Shown here one piece after another: positions 24,944 through 33,746 of a DNA stretch of 64,000 nucleotides. Under the pieces are notes generated by a model. That model did no database searches. It was not told the DNA's origin and saw only the letters and a list, made by a program, of their open reading frames with translations. The first letter of the stretch is position 1, and the number at the start of each line of letters is the position of its first letter. Both the position numbers and the translations under genes were made by a program. This DNA comes from Phenylobacterium sp. (GTDB lineage Bacteria > Pseudomonadota > Alphaproteobacteria > Caulobacterales > Caulobacteraceae), in NCBI RefSeq assembly GCF_030681155.1, contig NZ_JAUXXE010000034.1, positions 62,001-126,000 on the forward strand, read 5' to 3'.

Positions 24944-27024
24944 TGCTCCCAGCCTCGCTCGTTCGCCCAGATCGCGAAGGCGTAGTCGAGGGCGATCTCC
25001 TTCAGGAAATCAAAGCGGCCCGAGGCGCCGCCGTGTCCGGCCTCCATGTTGATCTTGAGCAGGATGGGAGCATCGCCGGTCGAATACTGACGCAGCTTGG
25101 CGACCCACTTCTCCGGCTCCCAGTAGGTGACACGGGGATCCGACAGGCCTCCGGTGGCCAGCACCGGCGGATAGGCCTGGGCGCTGACCTGATCATAGGG
25201 GCTGTAGCTGGCGATCCGGTCGTAGGCCTCCGGATCCTCGATGGGATTGCCCCATTCGGGCCACTCCGGCGGGGTGAGCGGCAGGGAGGTGTCGCTCATG
25301 GTGTTGAGCACATCGACGAACGGCACCGCGGCGATGATGCCGGACCACAGGTCGGGGCGCAGATTGACCACCGCGCCCATCAGCATGCCGCCGGCCGAGC
25401 CGCCATAGGCGACCATGCGGCCGGCCTTGCCGTAGCCTTGCTCTGAGAGATGCTCAGCGCAGGCTATGAAGTCCGTGAAGGTGTTGGTCTTCTTCTCCTT
25501 GCGGCCGTCCAGGAACCAGCCCCAGCCCTTGTCGGAGCCGCCACGGACATGGGCCACGGCCCAGATCCATCCGCGATCCACCAGGCTGAGATTGCGGATC
25601 GAGAAGCTGGGCTCCATCGCATGGCCATAGGAGCCGTAGCCATAGAGCAGCAGGGGCGCCGAGCCGTCGAGCGGGGTGTCCTTCAGCATCAGGACGGTGA
25701 CCGGCACCTGCGCCCCGTCCTTGGCGGTGGCGTAGAGCCGGCGCGCCACATAGCGGGCCGGATCGTGGCCGGAGGGAATTTCCTGCGTCTTGCGCAGGGT
25801 GCGCTCGCGGCTCGTCATGTCGTAGTCGAACCACTGTCGGGGTGTGGTCGGCGACTGATAGACGAAGCGGGTGAGGGTGGTGTCGTATTCGTAGCCGCCT
25901 TCCAGCGACAGGGCGTAGGCCTCTTCCTCGAAGGCGATCTCATGGTCTTCGCCGTCGCGGGCCATGACGATGATGCGGTCGCTGGCGTTGACGCGTTCGG
26001 CGCGGACCAGATGGCCGGCGAAGGCGGCGAAGCCGGTGATGTAGCGGCCGGGCTCATGCGGGACGAAGTCGGTCCAGGTCGAGCGGGCCGGGATCTCGGC
26101 GCCCGAGGTCGACAGCTTGAAGTCCACCGCGTCATCGGCGTTCGTGCGGATCACCCAGCGGTCGGTCCAGTGATCGAGGTCGTACTTCACGCCCACCTGC
26201 CGGGGCTCGGCGACGAAGGGCGGCCGTTCAGGTTCGGCGGCCGGAATCAGCCAGATCTCGGTTGTTTCCTGGTTGCCGACATGGATCACCACGTGGCTGT
26301 CGTCGGAGGTCGTGCCGACGCCCAGGAACATCCCCTCGTCGGCTTCTTCATAAACCAGCACATCCTCGCCGCCGCGCGCGGGGCGGCGGAAGACTTTCGA
26401 GGGGCGGGCGTTCTCGTCGCGCCAGATCCAGAACAGCCACTGGCTGTCGGGCGAGAAGGTGAAGTCGCCATAGGCGCTGTCGATGACGTGTTCGAGGGTC
26501 TCGCCGGTGGCGAGGTCCTTCACCCGGATCGTGTAGTATTCGGAGCCCTGCTCATCGGCTGCCCAGGCGTAGAGCCGGTGGTCGGGGCTGTGGTGAGCCG
26601 CGCCGACCTGAAAGAAGGCCTTGTCCTTGGCCAGCGCCACCTCGTCCAGCAACACGACCTCGCCGTCGTCCCGCCCGCGCGGGCGCCGACCATGGACGGG
26701 ATGCTCCGCGCCGATTTCGTAACGCACATAATAGTCCCAGGCGCCGTCGGAGGCGGGAACGGACGAATCATCCTGCTTGATCCGGCCCTTCATCTCCGCA
26801 AACAGCTGCGCCTGGAGCGCCTCGGTGCCGGCCAGGAGGTCCTTGGTGTAGGCGTTCTCGGCGGTCAGATGCTCGCGGATATCGGCGCGCAACACCTTTG
26901 GGTCGCGCAGGACCTCGCGCCAGTTGTCGTCCTTCATCCAGGCATAGTCGTCGGTGCGCGTGCGCCCGAGTTGTTCGATGACTTTGGGTTCGCGGCGGGC
27001 GACGGGGGGCGTGGAAGCGGTCAT
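24940..27024 (-). CDS. ptrB: Oligopeptidase B (S9 prolyl oligopeptidase family)
   Basis: About 694 residues from ATG 27024; a TTG two codons earlier is open but unlikely. The N-terminal beta-propeller (about 70-410) is followed by the alpha/beta hydrolase domain. The nucleophile motif GGSAGG is in MVAYGGSAGGMLMGAVVN, YGYGSYG precedes it, and the catalytic His is in NMEAGHGGASGRF. Oligopeptidase B cleaves short peptides after Arg and Lys in the cytoplasm or periplasm; there is no signal peptide here. It is co-transcribed with the downstream acetyltransferase. Confidence 0.95.
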   Translation of the reverse strand: MTASTPPVARREPKVIEQLGRTRTDDYAWMKDDNWREVLRDPKVLRADIREHLTAENAYTKDLLAGTEALQAQLFAEMKGRIKQDDSSVPASDGAWDYYVRYEIGAEHPVHGRRPRGRDDGEVVLLDEVALAKDKAFFQVGAAHHSPDHRLYAWAADEQGSEYYTIRVKDLATGETLEHVIDSAYGDFTFSPDSQWLFWIWRDENARPSKVFRRPARGGEDVLVYEEADEGMFLGVGTTSDDSHVVIHVGNQETTEIWLIPAAEPERPPFVAEPRQVGVKYDLDHWTDRWVIRTNADDAVDFKLSTSGAEIPARSTWTDFVPHEPGRYITGFAAFAGHLVRAERVNASDRIIVMARDGEDHEIAFEEEAYALSLEGGYEYDTTLTRFVYQSPTTPRQWFDYDMTSRERTLRKTQEIPSGHDPARYVARRLYATAKDGAQVPVTVLMLKDTPLDGSAPLLLYGYGSYGHAMEPSFSIRNLSLVDRGWIWAVAHVRGGSDKGWGWFLDGRKEKKTNTFTDFIACAEHLSEQGYGKAGRMVAYGGSAGGMLMGAVVNLRPDLWSGIIAAVPFVDVLNTMSDTSLPLTPPEWPEWGNPIEDPEAYDRIASYSPYDQVSAQAYPPVLATGGLSDPRVTYWEPEKWVAKLRQYSTGDAPILLKINMEAGHGGASGRFDFLKEIALDYAFAIWANERGWEQ

Positions 27025-27153
27025 ACCCAACTACATGCGATGGAGACGTTCCAGGCTCAAGGTTCGACGCGCATTGCGTGTTCGGTTTGACCTGTTGCAT
27101 CCACGCCGCGCGGCGATCGGGCGCATCGCTGAATGACGGCAAGGTGCTTTGCG

Positions 27154-27173
27154 TTAACCATGTTCTTAATTAA
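27154..27173. promoter_or_regulatory. CtrA-like motif upstream of the trypsin-like protease gene
   Basis: TTAACCAT (27154-27161) is followed by TTAATTAA (27166-27173). The half site TTAACCAT matches the CtrA consensus of alphaproteobacteria, but the spacing between TTAA elements is 8, not the canonical 7. It lies about 50 bp before ATG 27221. Confidence 0.4.
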
Positions 27174-27220
27174 ATGTCGCAAGTGTCGGGTAGGTACGAA
27201 TTCAGTAGTTAGGGGCGTCG

Positions 27221-28051
27221 ATGGCTTGGGACCTTGCCGTGGAGCTGATCCATGCGACGGTTCAGCTTGAACAACCGCTGGGCGACGGTACGCGCACCGT
27301 CGGCACCGGCTTCCTGATCGCGGAAACGGCGCCGGACGGCACGCCGCGAACCGTGCTGGTGACGGCCAATCACGTGCTCGCCAAGATGCCGGGGAACGAG
27401 GCGCGGATCGGCTATCGCATCGCCAATCCCGACGGCAGCTGGAGCTATTCGCCCCAGACGCTGCGTATCCGCGACGCCGACGGCGCCAAGCTCTGGACGC
27501 AGCACCCGTCGCGCGACGTGGCGGCGATCACCATCAAGGCGCCCGACGAGTTCGCCAAGGCCGCCATTCCGCTGAACTGGTTGGCGCAGGACGAAACCTT
27601 CCAGATCAATCAGGTCGGGGCGGGCGACGAGATGATGGCGCTGGGCTTCCCGCGCGGGCTCGCGGCCAATCAGGCCGGCTTCCCCATCCTGCGCTCCGGT
27701 CGCGTGGCCTCGTTCCCGATCGCGCCGGCCCAGGTCTTCCCGACCTTCCTGCTCGATTTCACGGTGTTCCCGGGCAATTCGGGCGGCCCGGTCTTCATGT
27801 CCCAGGCCGCGCGTCGGCGCGTCGGGGCCGATGAGGGACGCGATGTTCAGTTCATCGCTGGTCTGCTGACCCAGCAGGTCGAGTTGAACAGCGAACGCCT
27901 GGAGATCGGCATCGTCACCCACGCCAAGTTCATCCGCGAAACCTTGATGCTGATGGACAATCCGCACGCGCAGATCACCCAGGCGCGCAACGAAGTCGTT
28001 ACGGGCGCTCGCGCCGCGTCGGCCGAAGAGGCGGTTTCTAGGGAATATTAG
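27221..28051 (+). CDS. Trypsin-like serine protease without signal peptide
   Basis: 276 residues, with AGGGG just upstream of ATG 27221. The chymotrypsin-fold triad is visible: His51 (TANHVL), Asp99 (SRDVAAI) and Ser187 (FPGNSGGPV), in the order of trypsin/HtrA-like proteases (trypsin_2). There is no PDZ domain and no signal peptide or membrane helix, so a cytoplasmic location is expected, which is uncommon for this fold. The final 60 residues are an alpha-helical tail. The gene stands alone, with a CtrA-like motif upstream and a bidirectional hairpin downstream. Its substrate is unknown. Confidence 0.88.
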   Translation: MAWDLAVELIHATVQLEQPLGDGTRTVGTGFLIAETAPDGTPRTVLVTANHVLAKMPGNEARIGYRIANPDGSWSYSPQTLRIRDADGAKLWTQHPSRDVAAITIKAPDEFAKAAIPLNWLAQDETFQINQVGAGDEMMALGFPRGLAANQAGFPILRSGRVASFPIAPAQVFPTFLLDFTVFPGNSGGPVFMSQAARRRVGADEGRDVQFIAGLLTQQVELNSERLEIGIVTHAKFIRETLMLMDNPHAQITQARNEVVTGARAASAEEAVSREY

Positions 28052-28061
28052 AGCAGGTGAC

Positions 28062-28091
28062 GCCGCCCCTCCCGCCAACGGGAAGGGCGGC
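28062..28091. terminator. Hairpin between convergent protease and MaoC genes
   Basis: A 13-bp stem (28062-28074 with 28079-28091) with one mismatch closes a CCAA loop, midway between two convergent stop codons 49 bp apart. It can serve both strands. No T-run follows on either side. Confidence 0.6.
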
Positions 28092-28100
28092 CGTCAGGTC

Positions 28101-28550
28101 TTAGGCGCCGTAGACGACCGAAATGGTCTCGGCGATGCAGGCGGGCTTGGCCTCGCCTTCGATCTCGATGGTGCACTCATTCTTCAGCTGCATGCCGCCG
28201 GCCTTGGCCTCGGCGCCGATCAGCTTCTGGCGCATGCGCACGCGCTTGCCGACGCGGACCATGTTGATGAAGCGGACCTTGTCGGAGCCGTAGTTGATGC
28301 CGCGGGTCACGCCCTTGATCGGCAGCATGCCAGCGCCCAGGAACGGGATCAGCGACAGGGTCAGGTAGCCGTGAGCGATCGGGCCGCCGATTTCCTTCGT
28401 GGCGCGTTCGACATCAACGTGGATCCATTGATGGTCGCCGGTGGCTTCGGCGAATTGGTTGACGCGCTCTTGGGTGATTTCCACCCAATCCGACACGCCG
28501 ACTTCTTGGCCTACCAGGCCAGCCAGGTCCTTGAACTCCACCGGGTTCAT
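28101..28550 (-). CDS. MaoC-family (R)-specific enoyl-CoA hydratase
   Basis: 149 residues, a single hot-dog domain of typical length. The hydratase-2 motif is intact: FAEATGDHQWIHVD with the catalytic Asp and His, then GPIAHGYLTLSL. It hydrates trans-2-enoyl-CoA in fatty acid or polyhydroxyalkanoate metabolism. It is divergent from proS with 104 bp between the starts. A second fatty-acid module (acyl-CoA synthetase and enoyl-CoA hydratase) lies 3 kb away, but not in the same operon. Confidence 0.92.
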   Translation of the reverse strand: MNPVEFKDLAGLVGQEVGVSDWVEITQERVNQFAEATGDHQWIHVDVERATKEIGGPIAHGYLTLSLIPFLGAGMLPIKGVTRGINYGSDKVRFINMVRVGKRVRMRQKLIGAEAKAGGMQLKNECTIEIEGEAKPACIAETISVVYGA

Positions 28551-28654
28551 TGTTTTCTCCCAAATCGAATTGAAACAGGTGTTCGACGTCTAGCAGTTGC
28601 CCAGCCTTGAGCAACGGCTTTGACGTCGCCGAAAGGGACTTTAAAGAGCGCCCT

Positions 28655-30214
28655 ATGCAACGAGCTCTCAGCGTCAGCCGGATGACCGGCAACAAGTCGA
28701 CTTTCCCCGACTGGTATCAAGCCATCGTCCGCGAGGCGGACATGGCCGAGGTCAGCCCTGTGCGTGGGTCCATGATCATCAAGCCATGGGGCTATGGGGT
28801 CTGGGAGCGCATTCAGCAGACCATGGATCGCCGCATCAAGGAGATGGGCGTCGATAACGCCTACTTCCCGCTGTTCATCCCGCTCAGCTTCTTCGCCAAG
28901 GAAGCTGAACACGTCGAAGGCTTCGCCAAGGAAATGGCGGTGGTCACCCACCACCGGCTGAAGAACATCGACGGCAAGCTGCAGCCCGATCCCGACGCCA
29001 AGCTGGAAGAGCCCCTGATCGTCCGCCCGACCTCGGAGACGATCATCGGCGACGCCTTCTCGCGTTGGATCAAGAGCTATCGGGACCTGCCGATGAAGAT
29101 CAACCAGTGGGCCAATGTGGTCCGCTGGGAGATGCGCACGCGCCTGTTCCTGCGCACTTCGGAATTCCTCTGGCAGGAGGGGCATACCGCCCACGTCAGC
29201 CGCGAGGACGCCCTGGCCTCCACGCTTCAGGCGCTGGAAATGTACCGGGAGTTCTCCGAGACCGTGCTCGCCATGCCGGTGATCGCCGGCGAGAAGCCCG
29301 AGAACGAACGCTTCCCCGGCGCGGAAGCCACCTATTCCATTGAAGCGATGATGCAGGACGGCAAGGCGCTGCAGGCCGGCACCTCGCACTATCTGGGCAC
29401 CAGCTTCTCCCGCGCCCAGAACATCCGCTACCAGAGCGACAGCGGCGACCTGGAATTCTGCCACACCTCGAGCTGGGGCGTGTCGACCCGCTTGATCGGC
29501 GGCGTGATCATGACCCACGGCGACGACGACGGCCTGCGCCTGCCGCCCGCCATCGCTCCGCGCCAGATCGTCGTGGTGCCGATGCTGCGCGGCAAGCCCG
29601 AGGATGCTGAAGTCCTGGCCTTCGCCGAGGGCCTGGTGAAGGCGCTGCATGAGAAGTTCGCGCTGGGCGAGCCGATCCGCGCCCTGCTGGACACCAAGGA
29701 CCAGAAGTCGAGCGACAAGCGCTGGAACTGGGTGCGCCGCGGCGCGCCGATCATCGTCGAGCTGGGGCCGCGCGATGCAGCGTCCGGTCAGGTGACCTTC
29801 ATGCGCCGCGACAACCTCCGCGACGGCGACAAGGTGCAGTCCCAAGCGATGTCGCGCGACGACTTCGTCGACGCCGCGCCCGGCCTGCTGGCTGCGATCC
29901 AGCAGACCCTGTTCGAAGAGGCCAAGGCCAGCCTGGACGCCAACATTCGCGGCGACCTGACCACCTTCGACCAGGTCGCCGAGTACTTCGGCAAGGTGTC
30001 GGACGAAGAGGAAGAAACCTCGGCCTTCAAGGGCTGGGTTCGCGCTTCCTGGTCGCGCCCGACGGGCGAGGCCCTGGACGCTGTCGAACAGCGCCTCAAG
30101 GGCTTCAAGCTCACCTTGCGCAACGCGCCGATGAACCAACCGTCCAGCTTCGGACCCTGCGTCTTCACCGGTGAGCCCGGTGTTGAAGAGATCCTGATCG
30201 GGCGTTCCTACTAG
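28655..30214 (+). CDS. proS: Prolyl-tRNA synthetase, archaeal/eukaryal-type (class II, type 3)
   Basis: 519 residues from ATG 28655; upstream in-frame codons do not resemble the family. The N-terminus FPDWYQAIVREADMAE and PVRGSMIIKPWGYGVWE is that of the archaeal/eukaryotic-type ProRS. Motif 2 is RWEMRTRLFLRTSEFLWQEG; motif 3 is around FCHTSSWGVSTRLIGG, followed by the anticodon-binding domain (about 290-395) and a C-terminal zinc-binding-like extension ending GRSY. Alphaproteobacteria normally have a bacterial-type ProRS of about 440 residues, so this form is unusual here and suggests ancient transfer or a second copy. A tRNA-Pro gene is 6.7 kb away. The stop overlaps the convergent methyltransferase stop (CTAG). 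Confidence 0.93.
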   Translation: MQRALSVSRMTGNKSTFPDWYQAIVREADMAEVSPVRGSMIIKPWGYGVWERIQQTMDRRIKEMGVDNAYFPLFIPLSFFAKEAEHVEGFAKEMAVVTHHRLKNIDGKLQPDPDAKLEEPLIVRPTSETIIGDAFSRWIKSYRDLPMKINQWANVVRWEMRTRLFLRTSEFLWQEGHTAHVSREDALASTLQALEMYREFSETVLAMPVIAGEKPENERFPGAEATYSIEAMMQDGKALQAGTSHYLGTSFSRAQNIRYQSDSGDLEFCHTSSWGVSTRLIGGVIMTHGDDDGLRLPPAIAPRQIVVVPMLRGKPEDAEVLAFAEGLVKALHEKFALGEPIRALLDTKDQKSSDKRWNWVRRGAPIIVELGPRDAASGQVTFMRRDNLRDGDKVQSQAMSRDDFVDAAPGLLAAIQQTLFEEAKASLDANIRGDLTTFDQVAEYFGKVSDEEEETSAFKGWVRASWSRPTGEALDAVEQRLKGFKLTLRNAPMNQPSSFGPCVFTGEPGVEEILIGRSY

Positions 30215-30912
30215 CCGGGCGCCTCGGCGAGGTAGGTGGCGTAGACGCCATCGTGGGTGCGCTCCTGCAGCGTAAAGCCCGCCTCGCTGATCATCCGCTC
30301 GAGGATCCAGCCAAAGGTCGAGTGCTCTTCGCGCACATGACAAGCCCCATCGGCCCGGCTGTAGCCGCTCTGCTGGATCAGGTCCTCGATCCAGCGCGCT
30401 GCGGTGAGCGGCACGGCGTCTGGCGTGCAGTTGAAGACCACATCGCGGATATAGATGCGGCCGCCGGGCTTCAGCGCATCGCGCATCCGCGTCAAGGCCA
30501 CGGCCTTCCATAGGTCGGGCAGGTGGTGCAACGCCGCCTTGGTGACGATCAGATCTAGGTCGCCTGACCCCGCGAAGGTCAGGAAGCCCTCGCGCTCGAA
30601 GGTGATGTTGGCCAGGCCCTGCGACCTTGCCCTGGCCTCCGCCGCACGCAGCATGGCCGCCGAGACGTCGATCGCGCGGACCGATCCGGCCATCGTCGCG
30701 GCTGTGCAGGCCAATAGCCCGGTTCCGCAGCCGATATCGGCCATGGCCGTCGTCGGCGTCACGCCAAGCCGGGTCAGCAGGGCGCGGTCGGCGTCGATCG
30801 AGCCGCCTTGTCGGGCGTCATAGGTGGCGACTTCAGCCTCGTCCTCGAAATCGAGGCCGATCTGCTTGAGGTCGTCGTACCACCAGTCGGGTTGGGTCAC
30901 GTCTATCTCCAT
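30211..30912 (-). CDS. Class I SAM-dependent methyltransferase
   Basis: 233 residues. Motif I ADIGCGTGLLACTAA, an acidic residue after the second strand (VRAIDVSAAML), the LIVTKAALHHL segment and GGRIYIRDVVF give the Rossmann-like order of class I enzymes. The N-terminus (VTQPDWWYDDLKQIGLDFED) is a short family-specific extension. The methyl acceptor is not evident; the resemblance is to small-molecule methyltransferases of the UbiE/type-11 group. It ends in a CTAG stop shared with proS, which leaves no room for a terminator between them. Confidence 0.88.
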   Translation of the reverse strand: MEIDVTQPDWWYDDLKQIGLDFEDEAEVATYDARQGGSIDADRALLTRLGVTPTTAMADIGCGTGLLACTAATMAGSVRAIDVSAAMLRAAEARARSQGLANITFEREGFLTFAGSGDLDLIVTKAALHHLPDLWKAVALTRMRDALKPGGRIYIRDVVFNCTPDAVPLTAARWIEDLIQQSGYSRADGACHVREEHSTFGWILERMISEAGFTLQERTHDGVYATYLAEAPG

Positions 30913-31126
30913 CGAATAGGCGGATGGAGAGCTCTAGCCGGTCCATCCGCGAGGGAAGGGAACCGGCGAGAGAGCGGCCGCGTCAGGCCGAGTTCGTCCG
31001 TCAGGTCCCCGAGGAGGGGACGGTTACGTTCAGAACTTGGTTGGGCTGGGCGCGCATCGGGGCTGAGCTTAGGAGCTTGTCTCGCGATGCGCCAGACCAA
31101 TGTTACCCGGACGCCTGGGCCCGTCG

Positions 31127-32665
31127 CTACACGATCTTGGAGCCTTCCTTGCCCCAATAGGCGTCGCGGATGAGGCGCTTGTAGAGCTTGCCGGTCGGGT
31201 GGCGAGGCAGTTCCTGCATGAAGTCGATGACCCGTGGCGACTTCACGTGGCTGAGGTTGGCGCGGCAGAAGGCGGCCAGTTCGGCCTTGAGGTCTTCGCC
31301 GGCGTTGGCCCATTCCATCGGCTGGATCACAGCGATCACCTGTTCGCCCATCTCCTCGTGCGGCCCGCCGACCACCGCGGCGTCGGCGACCTTCGGGTGG
31401 GTGATCAGCAGGTTTTCGAGTTCCTGCGGATAGATGTTCACGCCGCCGGAGATGATCATGAAGCTCTTGCGGTCGGTCAGGTAGAGGAAGCCCTCCTCAT
31501 CGACCCAGCCCACATCGCCCAGTGTGGTCCAACCATGCTTGTTGGTGTTCTCGGCGATCTTCTCTGGAGCATTGTGATAGCTCAGCGGCGTGCCGCCGCC
31601 GAAATAGATGGTGCCCTCGGTGCGTGGCGGGACCTCTTCGCCGTCCTCGCCGACGACGTGCAGTTCGGCGGTCGTCGCCTTGCCTACTGAACCCTTGTGG
31701 GTCAGCCAGTCGTGCGGGCCGATGTAGCAGAAGCCGTTGCCCTCGCTGCCGGCGTAGTACTCGTGGATCACCGGCCCCCACCAAGACATCATCTGTTCCT
31801 TGACCGGCACCGGGCAAGGGGCGGCGGCGTGGACGGCCGAGCGCATCGACGAGACGTCGTACTTGGCCCTGACCTCGGGCGGCAGCTTCAGCATTCGAAC
31901 GAAGTGGGTCGGCACGAATTGGCCGACATCGACCTTGTATTTCTGGATCAGCGCCAGCGCTTCTTCCGGGTCAAATTTCTCCATCACCACGACCGTGCCG
32001 CCAAGGCGGTGGACGCTCATGCACCAGCGCAGCGGGGCGGCGTGGTAGAGCGGGGCCGGCGAGATGTAGACGCTGTCGTTCTGGAACCCGAACAGCCCCT
32101 GGGCCATCATCGCCAGCGCGTAGGGCGCGTCGATAGGCCCGCCGGTCAGCGGCGGCTTGATGCCTTTCGGACGACCTGTGGTCCCGGACGAGTAGAGCAT
32201 GTCCGCGCCGGCGGTTTCATCGGCGATCGGCGTGGCCGGATGCTTGTCGCGAGCCGCTTCGAAGCTCTCGTAGGGCGCGCGGGCCTCTCCGACCATGAAC
32301 AGCTTCAGGTTCGGCGCCAGGGCGGGGATTTCGTCGATCACCGGACCGACGCCGGCCGAGGTGATCAGCACCTTCGCCTCGCAGTCGGTCAGGATGTACT
32401 CGATCTCGCCGGCGGTCAGCTTTGATGACATGCAGGCGTAGTAGAGACCGGCACGCTGGGCGGCCCAGGCGATCTCGAAGAACCGGGGATGGTTGTCCAT
32501 CAGGATCGCGATCACGTCGCCGGCCTTCAGCCCCAGCGACCGGAACAGCTGCGCGCCTTGGTTGGAGCGGTCGTCGAGCTGCTTGTAGGTCACCTGTTCG
32601 CCGGAGCCGGCCATGATGTAGGCGGCGCGGTCGGGGTGGGTCTGCGCGTGCGTAGCCGGATGCAT
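31127..32665 (-). CDS. Acyl-CoA synthetase (AMP-binding, FadD-like)
   Basis: 512 residues. The adenylation motif YSSGTTGRPKG is followed by the AMP/acyl pocket EYYAGSEGNGF, GDVGWVDEEGFLYLTDRKS and the catalytic-lysine motif PRHPTGKLYKR near the C-terminus. It activates a fatty or other carboxylic acid to its CoA thioester at the cost of ATP. It is divergent from an enoyl-CoA hydratase gene, and a perfect 23-bp palindrome lies between them, so both are probably controlled by one regulator. The 214 bp after its stop hold only a small hairpin (31005-31021). Confidence 0.95.
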   Translation of the reverse strand: MHPATHAQTHPDRAAYIMAGSGEQVTYKQLDDRSNQGAQLFRSLGLKAGDVIAILMDNHPRFFEIAWAAQRAGLYYACMSSKLTAGEIEYILTDCEAKVLITSAGVGPVIDEIPALAPNLKLFMVGEARAPYESFEAARDKHPATPIADETAGADMLYSSGTTGRPKGIKPPLTGGPIDAPYALAMMAQGLFGFQNDSVYISPAPLYHAAPLRWCMSVHRLGGTVVVMEKFDPEEALALIQKYKVDVGQFVPTHFVRMLKLPPEVRAKYDVSSMRSAVHAAAPCPVPVKEQMMSWWGPVIHEYYAGSEGNGFCYIGPHDWLTHKGSVGKATTAELHVVGEDGEEVPPRTEGTIYFGGGTPLSYHNAPEKIAENTNKHGWTTLGDVGWVDEEGFLYLTDRKSFMIISGGVNIYPQELENLLITHPKVADAAVVGGPHEEMGEQVIAVIQPMEWANAGEDLKAELAAFCRANLSHVKSPRVIDFMQELPRHPTGKLYKRLIRDAYWGKEGSKIV

Positions 32666-32749
32666 GAACTCTTCCTTGCGGCGGCCGGGCGCTGTGTTCG
32701 CGCCTCGACCGTCCTCCCTGAATTATCGTTGTTCACTCACATATGCGGT

Positions 32750-32772
32750 GCTTGACGGACCGTCCGTCAAGC
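32750..32772. promoter_or_regulatory. Perfect 23-bp palindromic operator between fatty-acid genes
   Basis: Arms GCTTGACGGAC (32750-32760) and GTCCGTCAAGC (32762-32772) are exact inverted repeats around one central C. The site is 84 bp from the acyl-CoA synthetase start and 33 bp from the hydratase start. Length and symmetry fit a TetR-family repressor of fatty-acid degradation. TTGACG at each end may double as a -35 box. Confidence 0.75.
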
Positions 32773-32805
32773 GGGGCGGAATGAACAAAACCACGGGAGG
32801 ATGAG

Positions 32806-33690
32806 ATGGCGAACCACAGCTTCGAAACCCTGGCCTACGAGCTTGAGGACGGGGTGGCGACGATCACCCTCAATCGCCCCGACAAGCTCAACGCCTTCAA
32901 CACCCAGATGATGAAAGACCTGATCGCGGTGTTCGACGTCACCGACGCTGACGATGCGGTGAAGGCGGTGATCGTCACCGGGGCTGGGCGCGGTTTCTGC
33001 GCCGGGGCCGACCTTTCGGCCGGCGGCGAGACCTTCGACTATGATAAGCGCGGGGGTGAGGACCAAGCCGCCCGCCAACGCGACGGCGTTCAGCGTGACG
33101 GTGGCGGGCTGGTGTCGTTGCGGATCTACGACAGCCTCAAGCCGGTGATCGCGGCAGTGAATGGGCCGGCGGTCGGCGTCGGCGTGACTATGCAGTTGCC
33201 CATGGATATCCGCTTGGCGTCCACCGAGGCGCGGTTCGGCCTGGTCTTCGCGCGGCGCGGCCTCAATCCAGAAGCTGCCTCTTCGTGGTTCCTGCCTCGG
33301 TTGGTCGGCGTCCAGACCGCGCTTGAGTGGTGCTACACCGGCCGGGTGTTCTCGGCGCAGGAGGCGCTGGATCGCGGCCTCGTGCGGTCGCTGCATGCGC
33401 CAGACGAACTGCTGCCGGCGGCCAGGGCCCTGGCCCGCGAGATCGTCGAAAACACCGCGCCGGTTTCGATCGCGATCACTCGCCAACTGATCTGGCGGAT
33501 GGCGGGCGCGCCCCACCCGATGGACGCGCACCGCGCCGACAGTCGTGGCATCCAAATCCGGGGCGCGATGGCCGATGCTCGCGAGGGCGTGATGTCGTTC
33601 CTGGAGAAACGCCCCCCGGTCTTCCCCAATCAGGTTTCGACGGACCTGCCGGATATTTGGCCTCATTGGGATGCGCCGGAATTCAAGTGA
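32806..33690 (+). CDS. Enoyl-CoA hydratase/isomerase family protein
   Basis: 294 residues, with GGGAGGATGAG just upstream of ATG 32806. Crotonase-fold signatures are present: ATITLNRPDKLNAFN, the first oxyanion-hole segment GRGFCAGADLS, and the second GPAVGVGVTMQLPMDIRLA. At the usual catalytic position a Glu-rich turn (GLNPEAASSWFLPRLVG) fits hydratase activity. It acts on trans-2-enoyl-CoA in beta-oxidation of the acyl-CoA made by the divergent synthetase. The last residues (DLPDIWPHWD) are a family extension. Confidence 0.93.
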   Translation: MANHSFETLAYELEDGVATITLNRPDKLNAFNTQMMKDLIAVFDVTDADDAVKAVIVTGAGRGFCAGADLSAGGETFDYDKRGGEDQAARQRDGVQRDGGGLVSLRIYDSLKPVIAAVNGPAVGVGVTMQLPMDIRLASTEARFGLVFARRGLNPEAASSWFLPRLVGVQTALEWCYTGRVFSAQEALDRGLVRSLHAPDELLPAARALAREIVENTAPVSIAITRQLIWRMAGAPHPMDAHRADSRGIQIRGAMADAREGVMSFLEKRPPVFPNQVSTDLPDIWPHWDAPEFK

Positions 33691-33746
33691 ACGGGTGATT
33701 AAGCGCGGTGTGATTCGATGGAGTCTGGCCTTGCTCCGGACCTCTC

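Noticed and set aside
30913-31126. A gene or RNA between the methyltransferase and the acyl-CoA synthetase
   Set aside because: Open frames here are Arg/Pro-rich shadows with no RBS. Only a small hairpin (31005-31021) is seen.
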